Of a stretch of DNA of 64,000 nt, positions 26,769-35,468 are shown one piece after another. How positions within the stretch are numbered: the first letter of the stretch is position 1; each line of letters opens with the position of its first letter. The stretch spans positions 496,001-560,000 of the forward strand of contig JACRMT010000004.1 of NCBI GenBank assembly GCA_016214855.1. The letters are read 5' to 3'. A program made the position numbers and the translations under genes. This DNA is from Nitrospirota bacterium. Lineage in GTDB: Bacteria; Nitrospirota; Thermodesulfovibrionia; Thermodesulfovibrionales; UBA6898. Below the pieces are notes generated by a model. The model worked only from the letters and a program-made list of their open reading frames with translations. It was not told the DNA's origin and ran no database searches.

Positions 26769-28020
26769 ATCGCACCTTCCTTTCATAATCAAGAGGATAG
26801 GGAAACAGTTCAAAGGGGCAGAGCTCAGCCTGTATGGGAAGCCTCCGGAAGGCGTCGATGCAGGCCTGCTCTGCGGCATGACTTATGCCACAGTCCTCTT
26901 TCATCTGGATTTTCAGAGAAACGCCGCTCCCGGCGACTTCAATCACAAAGCTGCCCGTTGACATTGAAGCAAGCTCATGAGATGCATAGAGCAGTTCCTT
27001 TACCTCTTCAACATGAAGACCCAGCACCTGCACCCCCCTTCCAAAGTGTGCAAGGATTGCAGATCCTTTTTCCGGAGCAAGGCCGCGATACCCCGCAGCC
27101 TTCAGGCTGCGATTGACCTGTTCGATGGACAATATCCTACCCCTGTCCCCGCAGCGGCACCTGAGAAGCGGGAGGATTCTGTCAGGATCGACTGTGGTCA
27201 GGAGGATCGCTTCGAACGCATTGCCGGGTTCCCTGATCGTCTCGACGAAGATCTTGCTTTCATCGAACGCAAACAGCATCGGACAGAAACCCGTATCCCC
27301 GAAGATGGTCTGCAGCAGGTTCCGGTCCTGGAACAGGAGGTTGCGCAGCAGTACGGTTTCCTCGGTCTCATAGAAATAATGCAGACCGAGTTCAGCCATG
27401 CCCATGGACGAGAAGACGCGCCTGCAGCCGACAATGCCTTCGATATAGGTCCTGTAGCTTTCAGGCACCCATTCTCCGCCGACCATGATGAAGAGAGGCA
27501 GGTGTTCCCAGGAAACAGCGTGCTGCACCCCGTATTCAATGAGGTTTTTTATGAAGAGCGGCTCGCCGACAAGGATGATCTGCTCAAAGCTGCTTCCAAG
27601 GGACTGTATCATTGATACAGCGGTATCCATGCGCACACCTATGGAGGCAACCGTTGCCGTAGTCGACCAGAGCGACAGAGCACCAGGCAGCAGGTTGAGA
27701 ATAAGAGTTTTCTTTTTCTTTGTGCTGAACCTGTCCTGGAGGAATGCCTCAATGGCAAGAGACGACTTTCTCATCTCCGCGTCGCTGAAGAGTCCGTATG
27801 AGAAGTCCGTGCCGGTTGAGCCTGAACTGGGCACGATGCTCCTGACCTTGAACAAGGGCACCGAATGGATAGCCTGTGCGATAAATGCCCTGCCGGTGAC
27901 AGGGAGCTCGTCAAGGCTCCTGATCTTGAGGGGGTCTATCCCTTTGGCCTCAACATATTTGCGGTACGCCGGCCATTTCTTGATCGATCTTTTTACCTGG
28001 AGAATCGCTTCATGATCCAT
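26701..28020 (-). CDS. PaaK/LuxE-like acyl-adenylate-forming enzyme
   Basis: A 439-residue member of the phenylacetate-CoA ligase / acyl-protein synthetase branch of the AMP-forming superfamily. The ATP loop is SSGSTG at residues 65-70, the second core motif is SMGMAELG at 205-212, and GDRG lies near residue 300. Such enzymes activate a carboxylic acid as the adenylate and pass it to CoA or a protein. Next to a LuxI-like acyltransferase the simplest idea is that it supplies the acyl donor. ATG 28020 is used because GAAGGG lies five bases upstream. A GC-rich gap of about 140 bp separates it from the upstream regulator. Confidence 0.8.
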   Translation of the reverse strand: MDHEAILQVKRSIKKWPAYRKYVEAKGIDPLKIRSLDELPVTGRAFIAQAIHSVPLFKVRSIVPSSGSTGTDFSYGLFSDAEMRKSSLAIEAFLQDRFSTKKKKTLILNLLPGALSLWSTTATVASIGVRMDTAVSMIQSLGSSFEQIILVGEPLFIKNLIEYGVQHAVSWEHLPLFIMVGGEWVPESYRTYIEGIVGCRRVFSSMGMAELGLHYFYETEETVLLRNLLFQDRNLLQTIFGDTGFCPMLFAFDESKIFVETIREPGNAFEAILLTTVDPDRILPLLRCRCGDRGRILSIEQVNRSLKAAGYRGLAPEKGSAILAHFGRGVQVLGLHVEEVKELLYASHELASMSTGSFVIEVAGSGVSLKIQMKEDCGISHAAEQACIDAFRRLPIQAELCPFELFPYPLDYERKVRYGGEGNLGGEREREAAELSAQV

Positions 28021-28030
28021 TTGCACCCTT

Positions 28031-28060
28031 CCCTGAACAGCGTGATTATCAATCTCAGGG
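28031..28060. promoter_or_regulatory. inverted repeat just upstream of the acyl-activating gene
   Basis: CCCTGA and TCAGGG face each other across 18 bp, ending 10 bp from the start codon at 28020. The position suits an operator or a leader hairpin. The same 133-bp gap holds GC hairpins at about 28090-28140, one followed by CTTTTATC on the minus strand that could be a weak terminator. Confidence 0.3.
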
Positions 28061-28159
28061 TTAGGTTATAGAATGCAGTTGAGAATTATTACCCCCCGAT
28101 GGGGGAGAGGGCTGATAAAAGCGGGGTAATGCATCCCCCACCCGGAGGAGACAGGAACT

Positions 28160-28756
28160 TTATTGCTTTCTCAACTCCTTTATGACGGCCGAGACAAGCG
28201 ACGTTCTGTTGTTCACACCGAACTTTCCGAAGATGTTTTCAAGATGCTGCTTGGCTGTAGAGGCCTTGACCGAAAGCCGTTCTGCGAGTTCCCGTGTCTC
28301 GGCAATGCCGTCTTCAACCATGAGTCTGAGCAGTTCTTCCTCTTTCTTTGTCAGTCCGAGGGACATGAGTCTTGCCCAGTTCAAGGGAACACTCTTCCTG
28401 GCCTCAATGGCCTTTTTGACCGCACGCAGGATCTCCTCTGTTTTGAAGGGTTTGGTAAAGTAATCCACCACGCCCTTCTTCACTGCGTCAATCGCGCTGT
28501 CAGCGCTCGGATAGGCAGTGATGACAATGACGGATGTTTCAGGGCAGTGTTCTGAAACATAGCGTACCAATTCTCTGCCTCCCTGGACAGGCATGATGAG
28601 GTCAGTAATGACCACGTCAAACCTCTGCCTTTTAAGGAGTTCGACAGCCTCTGCGCTCGTCCGTGCAGACAGGGTCGCATACCCTGAACTGCTCAGGATA
28701 AAGGTGAGGTTCCTCCTCAGAATATCTTCGTCTTCTGCAATAAGAATGTCAGCCAT
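28160..28756 (-). CDS. response regulator with LuxR-type DNA-binding domain
   Basis: A 198-residue two-domain regulator. The receiver domain has the acidic pair AEDED, the phospho-acceptor D52 in VVITDLIMP and a Lys in YFTKPFKTEE. The C-terminal GerE/LuxR helix-turn-helix spans about 135-195, with LTKKEEELLRLMVEDG and LSVKASTAKQHLENIFGKF. It has no autoinducer-binding domain, so it would respond to the kinase, not to a lactone directly. The ATG has AAGGAT upstream and overlaps the kinase stop by 8 bp, which makes the pair a clear two-component system. Confidence 0.92.
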   Translation of the reverse strand: MADILIAEDEDILRRNLTFILSSSGYATLSARTSAEAVELLKRQRFDVVITDLIMPVQGGRELVRYVSEHCPETSVIVITAYPSADSAIDAVKKGVVDYFTKPFKTEEILRAVKKAIEARKSVPLNWARLMSLGLTKKEEELLRLMVEDGIAETRELAERLSVKASTAKQHLENIFGKFGVNNRTSLVSAVIKELRKQ

Positions 28757-30599
28757 GGAAATCCTTTGGAAAGGATACCATAACAGAGGTGCCTTTTCCG
28801 GCCTCACTCTGCAACCGCATGTCGCCTCCGTATTTTTTCGCGATCTCCCTGCAGATCGTCAGTCCCAGGCCCGCTCCTTCAGGCTTCGATGTCTGGAACG
28901 GTGCAAAGATCCTGTTCATTCGCCCCTCTGGTATTCCGCATCCTGTATCGCTCACCTTCAAACTGACAATATCATCCCTCTCCCCTGTGCTGATCACAAC
29001 CTGTTTCCTGGCAGATGAAAGCATGGCATCCTCCGCGTTCTTGATGAGGTTCAGCAGGATCTGCTTGATATGGCCGGGGTAGCAGGCTATCGGGGAGAGG
29101 TTCGGATAAAGCTCGGGGGTAATTGATATACCCTTGCCCTTGAGCCTCCTCTGGGTCATATGGATAATCTTTATGATCTCCGTATTCATGTCAACGGCCT
29201 GGATAACGGAATCATCCGCCCGGTACACCTCGAGGATACCCTTTACGATCCCGGACATCCTTTCTATCTCCTCATGAACATCCTTGAGCACATCCTGCCT
29301 GTATTCGCGGTCCACGCGTATATTGTTCAGGATATAGAGGGCAGTCTCGATATTTGCGAGCGAATTATTGATCTCATGGGCTATCTCGGCAGCAACCATG
29401 CCCTTTGCTGCAAACCGCTCTGCCTCGATGAGCCTGCCGGCCATCTCGCGCTCCAGGGTGATGTCCCTTGCAATGAGCATGAGGCCGGTGACGCGGCCGT
29501 TATCTCTCACCGGCGTAGAGTTGATCGAAAGGATGAGGCGGCCGCCGTCCCTTTTCTTCATGACAACTTCAACGACCGTGGGATCGCCTGCAAGGCTTTC
29601 CCTGAGCCTGGCTGCAGCCGCATCACGTCCCGCATCATCAATCAGGGAAAAAATGTGCTGCCCTATGACCTCGTCATGGCCATATCCGGAAAGTTCGATC
29701 CCCTTCTTGTTCAGGGCGGTTATTCTGCCTCCTGCATCAACAAAACATATGATGTCGCTCGCATTCTCCATAAGGTCACGGTATTTTTCCCCGGACGCCC
29801 GCAGGTCCTCATAAGCGTTCTGGAGCTTCGCATGATTCTCCTCGAGGTGAACAAGGGCATCTTCGAGCGCCTCCCTGCGGCCTGCTGTTCCCCGCCTGAT
29901 CCTGAATGGCCTGGTCTCCCAGGTCAGGCGGTATAAGCAGCTCTCTGCGCCAAACACCGTATCGTTCAGTCTGAACGTCCCGGTATCCGACACCGAGCCT
30001 ATGACATGCTGTGCGCAGCCGCATTCTGATTCAAGGACATGCCCCTGTACGTCAAGCGCATAGACCCTGTCATGATATCTCCCGAGTTCCTGCACCGGCA
30101 CTACGCACTGCACCTCTGCAACCGCTGTTTCGCCCTGGCCGAAGAGTTCTGAGGCAAGGCTGAACATGCCCTGGTTGAACAGGCACGCGCCCCGTGTCTG
30201 CCTGCCCTTCACCCTCAGTTCCACAAGAGCACTGTTCTTTGTCGTTTCCCTGACCGTTATCTGCACGATATCTTTCGTAAAATAGCGCGCGATCTTCGGG
30301 GCATACCGCACGAGCCGTTCAGGAGTAACAAAGAGATTAAAGAGGATGTTGACAATGCCAAGAGATTTGAGCGATACCACGCTCCTGCCGATATGAAAGA
30401 GGACCCGCTCATCGTCGAAGAGTTCCACAAGGCGGTTTTCAAGGACGCGCTCGATATCCCAGGGGATCCAGTTATCCGGGTTGGCAAGGTAAGGCCCGTC
30501 ATATGGAAGTCCCTTCAGAAGGGGCTCCAATAATTCCTGCCTCGTATTCTTTATATAGGTCAGAAATGCAGCTGTGATCCTGCAGCTCACTTCATGCAT
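28749..30599 (-). CDS. soluble PAS sensor histidine kinase with unrecognised N-terminal sensor module
   Basis: A 616-residue kinase with no membrane helix. Residues 1 to about 235 form a module I cannot name; it starts with a region containing GLPYDGPYLANPDNWIPWD and includes cysteines (GACLFNQG, ESECGCAQH, AESCLYRLTW) that could bind a metal, cluster or heme. A coiled coil leads to a PAS domain (about 270-395), then HisKA-like IAHEINNSLANIETAL with phospho-acceptor His, and a complete ATPase domain: LLNLIKNAEDAM, DTGCGIPEG, GAGLGLTICREI. It is coupled to the LuxR-type regulator downstream and begins 61 bp after hemE. Confidence 0.88.
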   Translation of the reverse strand: MHEVSCRITAAFLTYIKNTRQELLEPLLKGLPYDGPYLANPDNWIPWDIERVLENRLVELFDDERVLFHIGRSVVSLKSLGIVNILFNLFVTPERLVRYAPKIARYFTKDIVQITVRETTKNSALVELRVKGRQTRGACLFNQGMFSLASELFGQGETAVAEVQCVVPVQELGRYHDRVYALDVQGHVLESECGCAQHVIGSVSDTGTFRLNDTVFGAESCLYRLTWETRPFRIRRGTAGRREALEDALVHLEENHAKLQNAYEDLRASGEKYRDLMENASDIICFVDAGGRITALNKKGIELSGYGHDEVIGQHIFSLIDDAGRDAAAARLRESLAGDPTVVEVVMKKRDGGRLILSINSTPVRDNGRVTGLMLIARDITLEREMAGRLIEAERFAAKGMVAAEIAHEINNSLANIETALYILNNIRVDREYRQDVLKDVHEEIERMSGIVKGILEVYRADDSVIQAVDMNTEIIKIIHMTQRRLKGKGISITPELYPNLSPIACYPGHIKQILLNLIKNAEDAMLSSARKQVVISTGERDDIVSLKVSDTGCGIPEGRMNRIFAPFQTSKPEGAGLGLTICREIAKKYGGDMRLQSEAGKGTSVMVSFPKDFHG

Positions 30600-30660
30600 A
30601 ACTGTCTGAAACGCAATCCTTACTTATGCGCTTTGCAGCGGCCTGCGCTAATGAGACAGG

Positions 30661-31686
30661 CTAATCTTTTCCGCCGTATTTGTGAACAGCCTCTACCATG
30701 GCAATAGCATTCTCAACCGGCGTCTCCGGAAGGATACCGTGCCCGAGGTTGAAGATATGCCCCCTCGCCGGTTCTGCCTTGAAGAGAATATCCTTCACCC
30801 GGTCCTCGATATGTTCTTTAGGCGCAAACAGCACCAATGGATCGAGGTTTCCCTGGATCGAATATTTCTTGCCCAGTTTCTTTGCAGCCTTTGCCATATC
30901 AACGCGCCAGTCAATGCCGATGACATCTGCCCCGCATTTTTTTACGATCTTGAGAAGGCCGGCGCAGTCGTTAACAAAATAAATAACCGGCACGTCGAAC
31001 TTCTTAAGCGCCTTGATGGCTGCCTTCACATGAGGGAAGATACTATTCTCATAGTCGTAGGGCGCGAGGATGCCTGCCCATGAATCGAAGAGCTGCACAG
31101 CCTGGGCGCCTGCCTTGATCTGGGCAGAAAGATATTCAATAACCGTTGCCGTGATCTTTTCCATGAGCGCCTTGAAGAGACCGGGGTTCTGATACATCAT
31201 CTTCTTGGTATGCATGAAGTTCTTCGAGCTGCCGCCTTCGATAATATATGTTGCAAGCGTCCAGGGCGCACCCGAAAAACCGATAAGAGGCACCTTCAGT
31301 TCCTTTCTCAGGATCTTGATGGTATCGAGCACAAAGGGCATGCTGTCCTCAGTGTCAGGGATGATCAGTCTGTCAACGCCTGCCTTGGTCCTGACAGGAT
31401 CAGCAAGGATAGGGCCCTTCCTGTCATGGAACTCAAGCGGCATGCCCATAGCCTCAACAGCGATCAAAATGTCGGAGAAGAGGATCGCAGCATCAACACC
31501 GAGGATATCGATCGGCTGGAGCGTAACCTTGGCAGCAAGCTCGGGAGTCTTGCAAAGCGTAAGAAAATCGACCTTTGAGCGCACCTCCTGATATTCCGGC
31601 ATATACCTGCCTGCCTGTCTCATCAGCCAGACCGGCGTATAATCCACCTTTTCTCCGCGGCATGCCTTCAAAAATGTATCGTTCAT
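30661..31686 (-). CDS. hemE: uroporphyrinogen III decarboxylase
   Basis: A 341-residue enzyme that removes four acetate carboxyls from uroporphyrinogen III to give coproporphyrinogen III. The family signature [16 protein letters not shown] is near the N-terminus with the substrate-binding Arg residues, and [13 protein letters not shown] carries the second signature. The start overlaps the stop of the upstream radical SAM gene by 4 bp. It is the upstream half of a heme gene set whose other members, hemH and hemG, lie about 9.5 kb downstream on the same strand, after a signalling block. Confidence 0.97.
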   Translation of the reverse strand: MNDTFLKACRGEKVDYTPVWLMRQAGRYMPEYQEVRSKVDFLTLCKTPELAAKVTLQPIDILGVDAAILFSDILIAVEAMGMPLEFHDRKGPILADPVRTKAGVDRLIIPDTEDSMPFVLDTIKILRKELKVPLIGFSGAPWTLATYIIEGGSSKNFMHTKKMMYQNPGLFKALMEKITATVIEYLSAQIKAGAQAVQLFDSWAGILAPYDYENSIFPHVKAAIKALKKFDVPVIYFVNDCAGLLKIVKKCGADVIGIDWRVDMAKAAKKLGKKYSIQGNLDPLVLFAPKEHIEDRVKDILFKAEPARGHIFNLGHGILPETPVENAIAMVEAVHKYGGKD

Positions 31687-32759
31687 TGTTCCACCTTTTC
31701 CCTTTCAAGTCTTTTCGGTTTATAGCTGCAGAATGGTTCTTCTTCGAGATAATCTCCATACACGGAATAGGCCCGCGCCCTGCAGCCCCCGCAGACGTTT
31801 ACATATTCACAGGATCCGCACCTGCCCTTGTATTTCTTGAAATCGCGGAGGTCCTTGAAGAGTTCCGAACCCTCCCAGATCTCCTTGAATGATTTTTCTC
31901 TCACGTTGCCTGCAGGCAGGTTGAAGTAGCTGCAGGGCAGGACATTGCCGTCAACATCGATCAGGCAGATGAGCTGGCCGGCAAGACATCCCTTGGACCC
32001 GCCGGTCGAAAATTTAAGCGTCCTCTTCTTGAACTTCTCGCCATCCTCTTTTGCCCTCTGGAGCGTTACGCGGTAATAGTGCGGAGCGCAGGTAGGCCTG
32101 ACCAGAAGGAGGTCCTCTTCCTTTTCCATGTCATAGTGCCAGTCGAGGATCTTGTCATAGTCCTCTTTGGATATGAGCTCGTTCATGATCTCCTCGCCCC
32201 TGCCTGTCGGCACGATCATGAACATGTACCATGCGGTGGCGCCGAGCTCCTTGGCAAGCTTGTACACCAGCGGGATCTGCTCCTGGTTCCTTTTGGTAAA
32301 AGACGAGTTGATAATGAACTCAATGCCGTGTTTCCTGAAGAGCTTTGCGGCGTTGATCGTCCCTGCAAAGGCGCCTTTCTCGCTCCTGAAATCGTCATGT
32401 ACGGTCTCGTCAGCGCCGTCAAGACTGAGAGAGACGATCCTGATGCCTGACCCTTTGATCTTTTCGCAGATATCGTCAGTCACGAGCGTGCCGTTGGTTG
32501 CAAGGCACATCCTGAGACCTTTACTGGTTCCGTATTGTGCGATCTCAAAGACATCTTTTCTGGTAAGCGGCTCGCCCCCTGAAAGGACAACGACCGGCTG
32601 GGCATAACTGACAATATCATCCAGAACTCTGTATGCTTCTTCAGTTGAAAAATCAGGGTGGCCCTGCATTTCCATCTCTGATGAAGACCGGCAGTGCACA
32701 CAGCGCAGGTTGCAACGGCGCGTGATCTCCCATGCTATCCATTTTGGGGTGAATTCCAT
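31683..32759 (-). CDS. ahbD: radical SAM/SPASM protein, AhbD (heme b synthase) type
   Basis: A 358-residue radical SAM enzyme. C16-C20-C23 in [10 protein letters not shown] bind the SAM cluster, SGGEPL follows, and a C-terminal SPASM region has many cysteines ([39 protein letters not shown]) for extra Fe-S clusters. The pattern, including [11 protein letters not shown], fits AhbD, which decarboxylates iron-coproporphyrin III in the siroheme-dependent heme route. NirJ and other SPASM maturases are alternatives. Overlap with hemE supports a tetrapyrrole role. Confidence 0.7.
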   Translation of the reverse strand: MEFTPKWIAWEITRRCNLRCVHCRSSSEMEMQGHPDFSTEEAYRVLDDIVSYAQPVVVLSGGEPLTRKDVFEIAQYGTSKGLRMCLATNGTLVTDDICEKIKGSGIRIVSLSLDGADETVHDDFRSEKGAFAGTINAAKLFRKHGIEFIINSSFTKRNQEQIPLVYKLAKELGATAWYMFMIVPTGRGEEIMNELISKEDYDKILDWHYDMEKEEDLLLVRPTCAPHYYRVTLQRAKEDGEKFKKRTLKFSTGGSKGCLAGQLICLIDVDGNVLPCSYFNLPAGNVREKSFKEIWEGSELFKDLRDFKKYKGRCGSCEYVNVCGGCRARAYSVYGDYLEEEPFCSYKPKRLEREKVEQ

Positions 32760-32795
32760 CTATCCTCCGGGGAAATACCTGTTTTGATCAGTCTA

Positions 32796-34457
32796 TTATA
32801 CTCTTGATGCAGGCAATTTTTCATCAAAGATATGTTCTGCAACAACTCCCAGAAGCCGCGGGAATGTCTTCCGGTCAAGCGCAGAGATCGCAACAGCGTC
32901 ATAGCGGAGCAGGAGATTTTCCTCCTCTTCCCTGCTGATGCGGTCTATCTTGTTGAAAACATAGACCCGCTGTTTGTTCAGGAGATCAAGGTCAGAGAGT
33001 ATCTTTTCGACCGATGCGATCTGCTGTTCGTAGCGCGGGTTAGACGCATCCACAACATGCAGGAGCAGGTCGGCATCCTCGAGTTCCTCAAGCGTTGCCT
33101 TGAATGCTGACATGAGATCCTTCGGCAGGTCCCTGATAAAACCTACCGTATCCGTAATGATCACTTCGCGGTCCCGCGGAAATCTGAGCCTTCTGCTTGC
33201 CGTGTCCAGGGTCGCAAAGAGTTTATCCTCAACAAAGGTGTCACTGCTGGTAAGCGCATTGAGGAGCGTTGATTTGCCGGCATTCGTATAACCGATAATA
33301 GAAACGATCGGCAGTCTGTTCTCCAGCCTCCGCGCCTTCCTCTGCCGCCGCGCCTCGCTCAGCTGCTTCAGTTCTTTATCAAGAAGATTTATCCTTTCCC
33401 TGACACGCCTCCTGTCGATCTCGAGCTTCATCTCTCCAGGCCCCCTGCCGCCGACGCCTCCCATAAGGCGGGACATGGCCGTGCCTTTTCCTGCAAGCCG
33501 CGGCAGCCGGTATTTAAGCTGGGCCAGCTCCACCTGCACCTTGCCGTCCCTGCTGTGGGCGCGGCGGGCAAAGATATCGAGGATAAGTTGCGACCGGTCA
33601 ATGACCTTCAGCTCGGTCATGGCACTGATCGTCTTGATCTGGGAAGGCGACAGGTCCTGGTCAAAGACCAGAAGCGTGGCGCCCCTGTTCATGGCATTGA
33701 TCACCAGTTCCCTGATCTTGCCCTCACCCATGAGATGCCGGGAACTGATCTCCCGGGGACGCTGGATGACCGTATCGAGAACAATGACATCGCTCGACTG
33801 CGCAAGCTCGCGGAGTTCTGCCATGGAATCCTCCAACTCGTGCTTCGGCCTTGTCGAAACGCTGACCAAAATAGCCCGCTCTTTCTGTCCGCCGGCATCA
33901 GGCCTGCCGGATGAGGAGCCCACATCGAGTACGCGGACCTTTTCGGCCTCTTCCTCAAATGAACTGACAAAGGCCTCAAAATCAAAGCTCAGGGAATAGA
34001 TATCTTCGGGCTGCAGCACGCTATAGGGCTTGGCGCCGCCGACAGGGTCGAGATGGGCGATATAGAGCTTATCAGGCTGTCCGGCCTTAATGCCAAGCGC
34101 GGCAATCAGATCGAACCTCAAAAGAGAAAGGTCAGTCAGGTCGTCATGGGTCAGAGGTTCATTATTGAGGTGTGTATGGATGAATCTGAGGCCTCGCAAA
34201 TGCTTTCTGCCGAGCGGGAAGTCGTCAAGGTTCGGGAGAAAAAGGCCCTTTGCCTCACCGACGATAACATGGCTTATTTCTCCCTTCCGGGTCACGAGTA
34301 TGCCTATCTGTTTCTTAAGCTCGGCGGATATGCCTGCTATGTATTTGGCAAGCTCGATGGTGATGATATCATTATGCATGCGCCGGCGATAGATCCTTTC
34401 GAGAGAATGGATCTGACCGCCCTTCAAACCTGAGAGATGACCGTAAAGTTGCGGGAT
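32796..34457 (-). CDS. hflX: ribosome-associated GTPase HflX with long N-terminal domain
   Basis: A protein of about 553 residues. The C-terminal G domain has GYTNAGKSTLLNAL (P-loop), DTVGFIRDLP and NKID; the middle carries the HflX helical domain with GGRGPGEMKLEIDRRRV. HflX splits stalled ribosomes. An extra N-terminal domain of about 180 residues contains RFIHTHLNNEPLTHDDLTD, resembling a JAB/MPN metal motif; deltaproteobacterial HflX proteins share this layout. The start is unclear: a TTG at 34490 lacks a ribosome site, whereas an ATC codon at 34457 follows a perfect AGGGAGG by five bases and fits the usual protein start. It diverges from the macrodomain gene. Confidence 0.9.
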   Translation of the reverse strand: MPQLYGHLSGLKGGQIHSLERIYRRRMHNDIITIELAKYIAGISAELKKQIGILVTRKGEISHVIVGEAKGLFLPNLDDFPLGRKHLRGLRFIHTHLNNEPLTHDDLTDLSLLRFDLIAALGIKAGQPDKLYIAHLDPVGGAKPYSVLQPEDIYSLSFDFEAFVSSFEEEAEKVRVLDVGSSSGRPDAGGQKERAILVSVSTRPKHELEDSMAELRELAQSSDVIVLDTVIQRPREISSRHLMGEGKIRELVINAMNRGATLLVFDQDLSPSQIKTISAMTELKVIDRSQLILDIFARRAHSRDGKVQVELAQLKYRLPRLAGKGTAMSRLMGGVGGRGPGEMKLEIDRRRVRERINLLDKELKQLSEARRQRKARRLENRLPIVSIIGYTNAGKSTLLNALTSSDTFVEDKLFATLDTASRRLRFPRDREVIITDTVGFIRDLPKDLMSAFKATLEELEDADLLLHVVDASNPRYEQQIASVEKILSDLDLLNKQRVYVFNKIDRISREEEENLLLRYDAVAISALDRKTFPRLLGVVAEHIFDEKLPASRV

Positions 34458-34567
34458 ACTCGCCTCCCTGAAAATAGATTTTATCTGCAAAAGAACATAT
34501 AATGTTCAGTTTTACTGTATCATTGTAACATACAGCACCGCAGCGAATATAAGAAGGAGTAACCAAA

Positions 34568-35110
34568 TTGAAGATGATCGCCCACCATACCATTGCCGGC
34601 AAGACCCTGCGACTGATCCAGGGTGACATTACGCATCGGGATGTCGATGCTATTGTCAACGCTGCCAACTCCTCTTTGCAGCATGGCGGAGGAGTAGCAG
34701 GTGCAATCGTGCGCAAAGGCGGTCAGGTCATTCAGGACGAAAGCAACAAGATCGCCCCGGTGGCTGTAGGACATGCTGCAATAACAGGCGCAGGCAGGCT
34801 GCCGGCAAAGTTCGTTATTCATGCGGTTGGGCCAATGATGGGAGAAGGGGATGAGGACAGCAAGCTGAAAAATGCCATCATGAACAGTCTCAAGCTTGCC
34901 TCGGAAAATAAACTTTCGAGCATATCCTTTCCTGCCATAAGCGCAGGCATCTTCGGTTTTCCCAAAGGCAAGTGTGCAAAGCTGCTCATAGGGGAGGCAG
35001 TGACCTTCCTGAAAAAACATAAAGAGAGCAGTCTGGCGGATGTAGAATTCTGCATCTACGACGATGAGACTCTCGATCATTTCAAAAAGGAATTTGATAA
35101 GCTGAAATAG
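34568..35110 (+). CDS. macrodomain protein (ADP-ribose / O-acetyl-ADP-ribose hydrolase type)
   Basis: A 180-residue single macrodomain. The ADP-ribose site shows GDITHRDVDAIVNAANSSLQ with the catalytic-loop Asn and Asp, then HGGGVAGAIVRKGG and SFPAISAGIFGFPKGKCAK (diphosphate loop). Such enzymes remove O-acetyl or protein-linked ADP-ribose. The start is a TTG eight bases after AAGGAG; an ATG two codons later would have longer spacing. It is on the opposite strand to most of the window, facing away from hflX. It opens the accessory region. Confidence 0.92.
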   Translation: MKMIAHHTIAGKTLRLIQGDITHRDVDAIVNAANSSLQHGGGVAGAIVRKGGQVIQDESNKIAPVAVGHAAITGAGRLPAKFVIHAVGPMMGEGDEDSKLKNAIMNSLKLASENKLSSISFPAISAGIFGFPKGKCAKLLIGEAVTFLKKHKESSLADVEFCIYDDETLDHFKKEFDKLK

Positions 35111-35247
35111 GGACTTCCTCGGCGGGTTACGATGAATCAGACAAAAACCCCGGCATCATTGCGATGACGCCTGCCATGCTCCTGAGTATATCGTAATACG
35201 GCAGGGATGGGTCACAATTACCATCGTTCCACACGACTCACTGGTTT

Positions 35248-35463
35248 TTATGCAGTCTTCCAATGAAGGGCAAGCTTCTTGTGTGACGAGGCACAATCTC
35301 GCAGGTATAGATTGATGAGCGTCTGGTAGGGGACGCCACTTTCCTGCGCAAGAGTCTTAAAGTAGCTGATTGTGCCTTCATCCATCCTGAGAGTTACTTG
35401 ACGTTTGAGTCTGCTGGCATAGGGATTTTTGGTTGCCTTGGAAAAATCGTATTCTTTTCTCAT
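35248..35463 (-). CDS. brnA: BrnA-type antitoxin
   Basis: A protein of about 71 residues with a ribbon-helix-helix domain: NPYASRLKRQVTLRMDEGTI then YQTLINLYLRDCA, the typical BrnA sequence. It binds BrnT and represses the operon. The ATG at 35463 has AAAGG eight bases upstream; an ATG at 35469 overlaps the brnT stop as TGATG and is also possible. Toxin-before-antitoxin order is normal for brnTA. Confidence 0.9.
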   Translation of the reverse strand: MRKEYDFSKATKNPYASRLKRQVTLRMDEGTISYFKTLAQESGVPYQTLINLYLRDCASSHKKLALHWKTA

Positions 35464-35468
35464 ATTCA

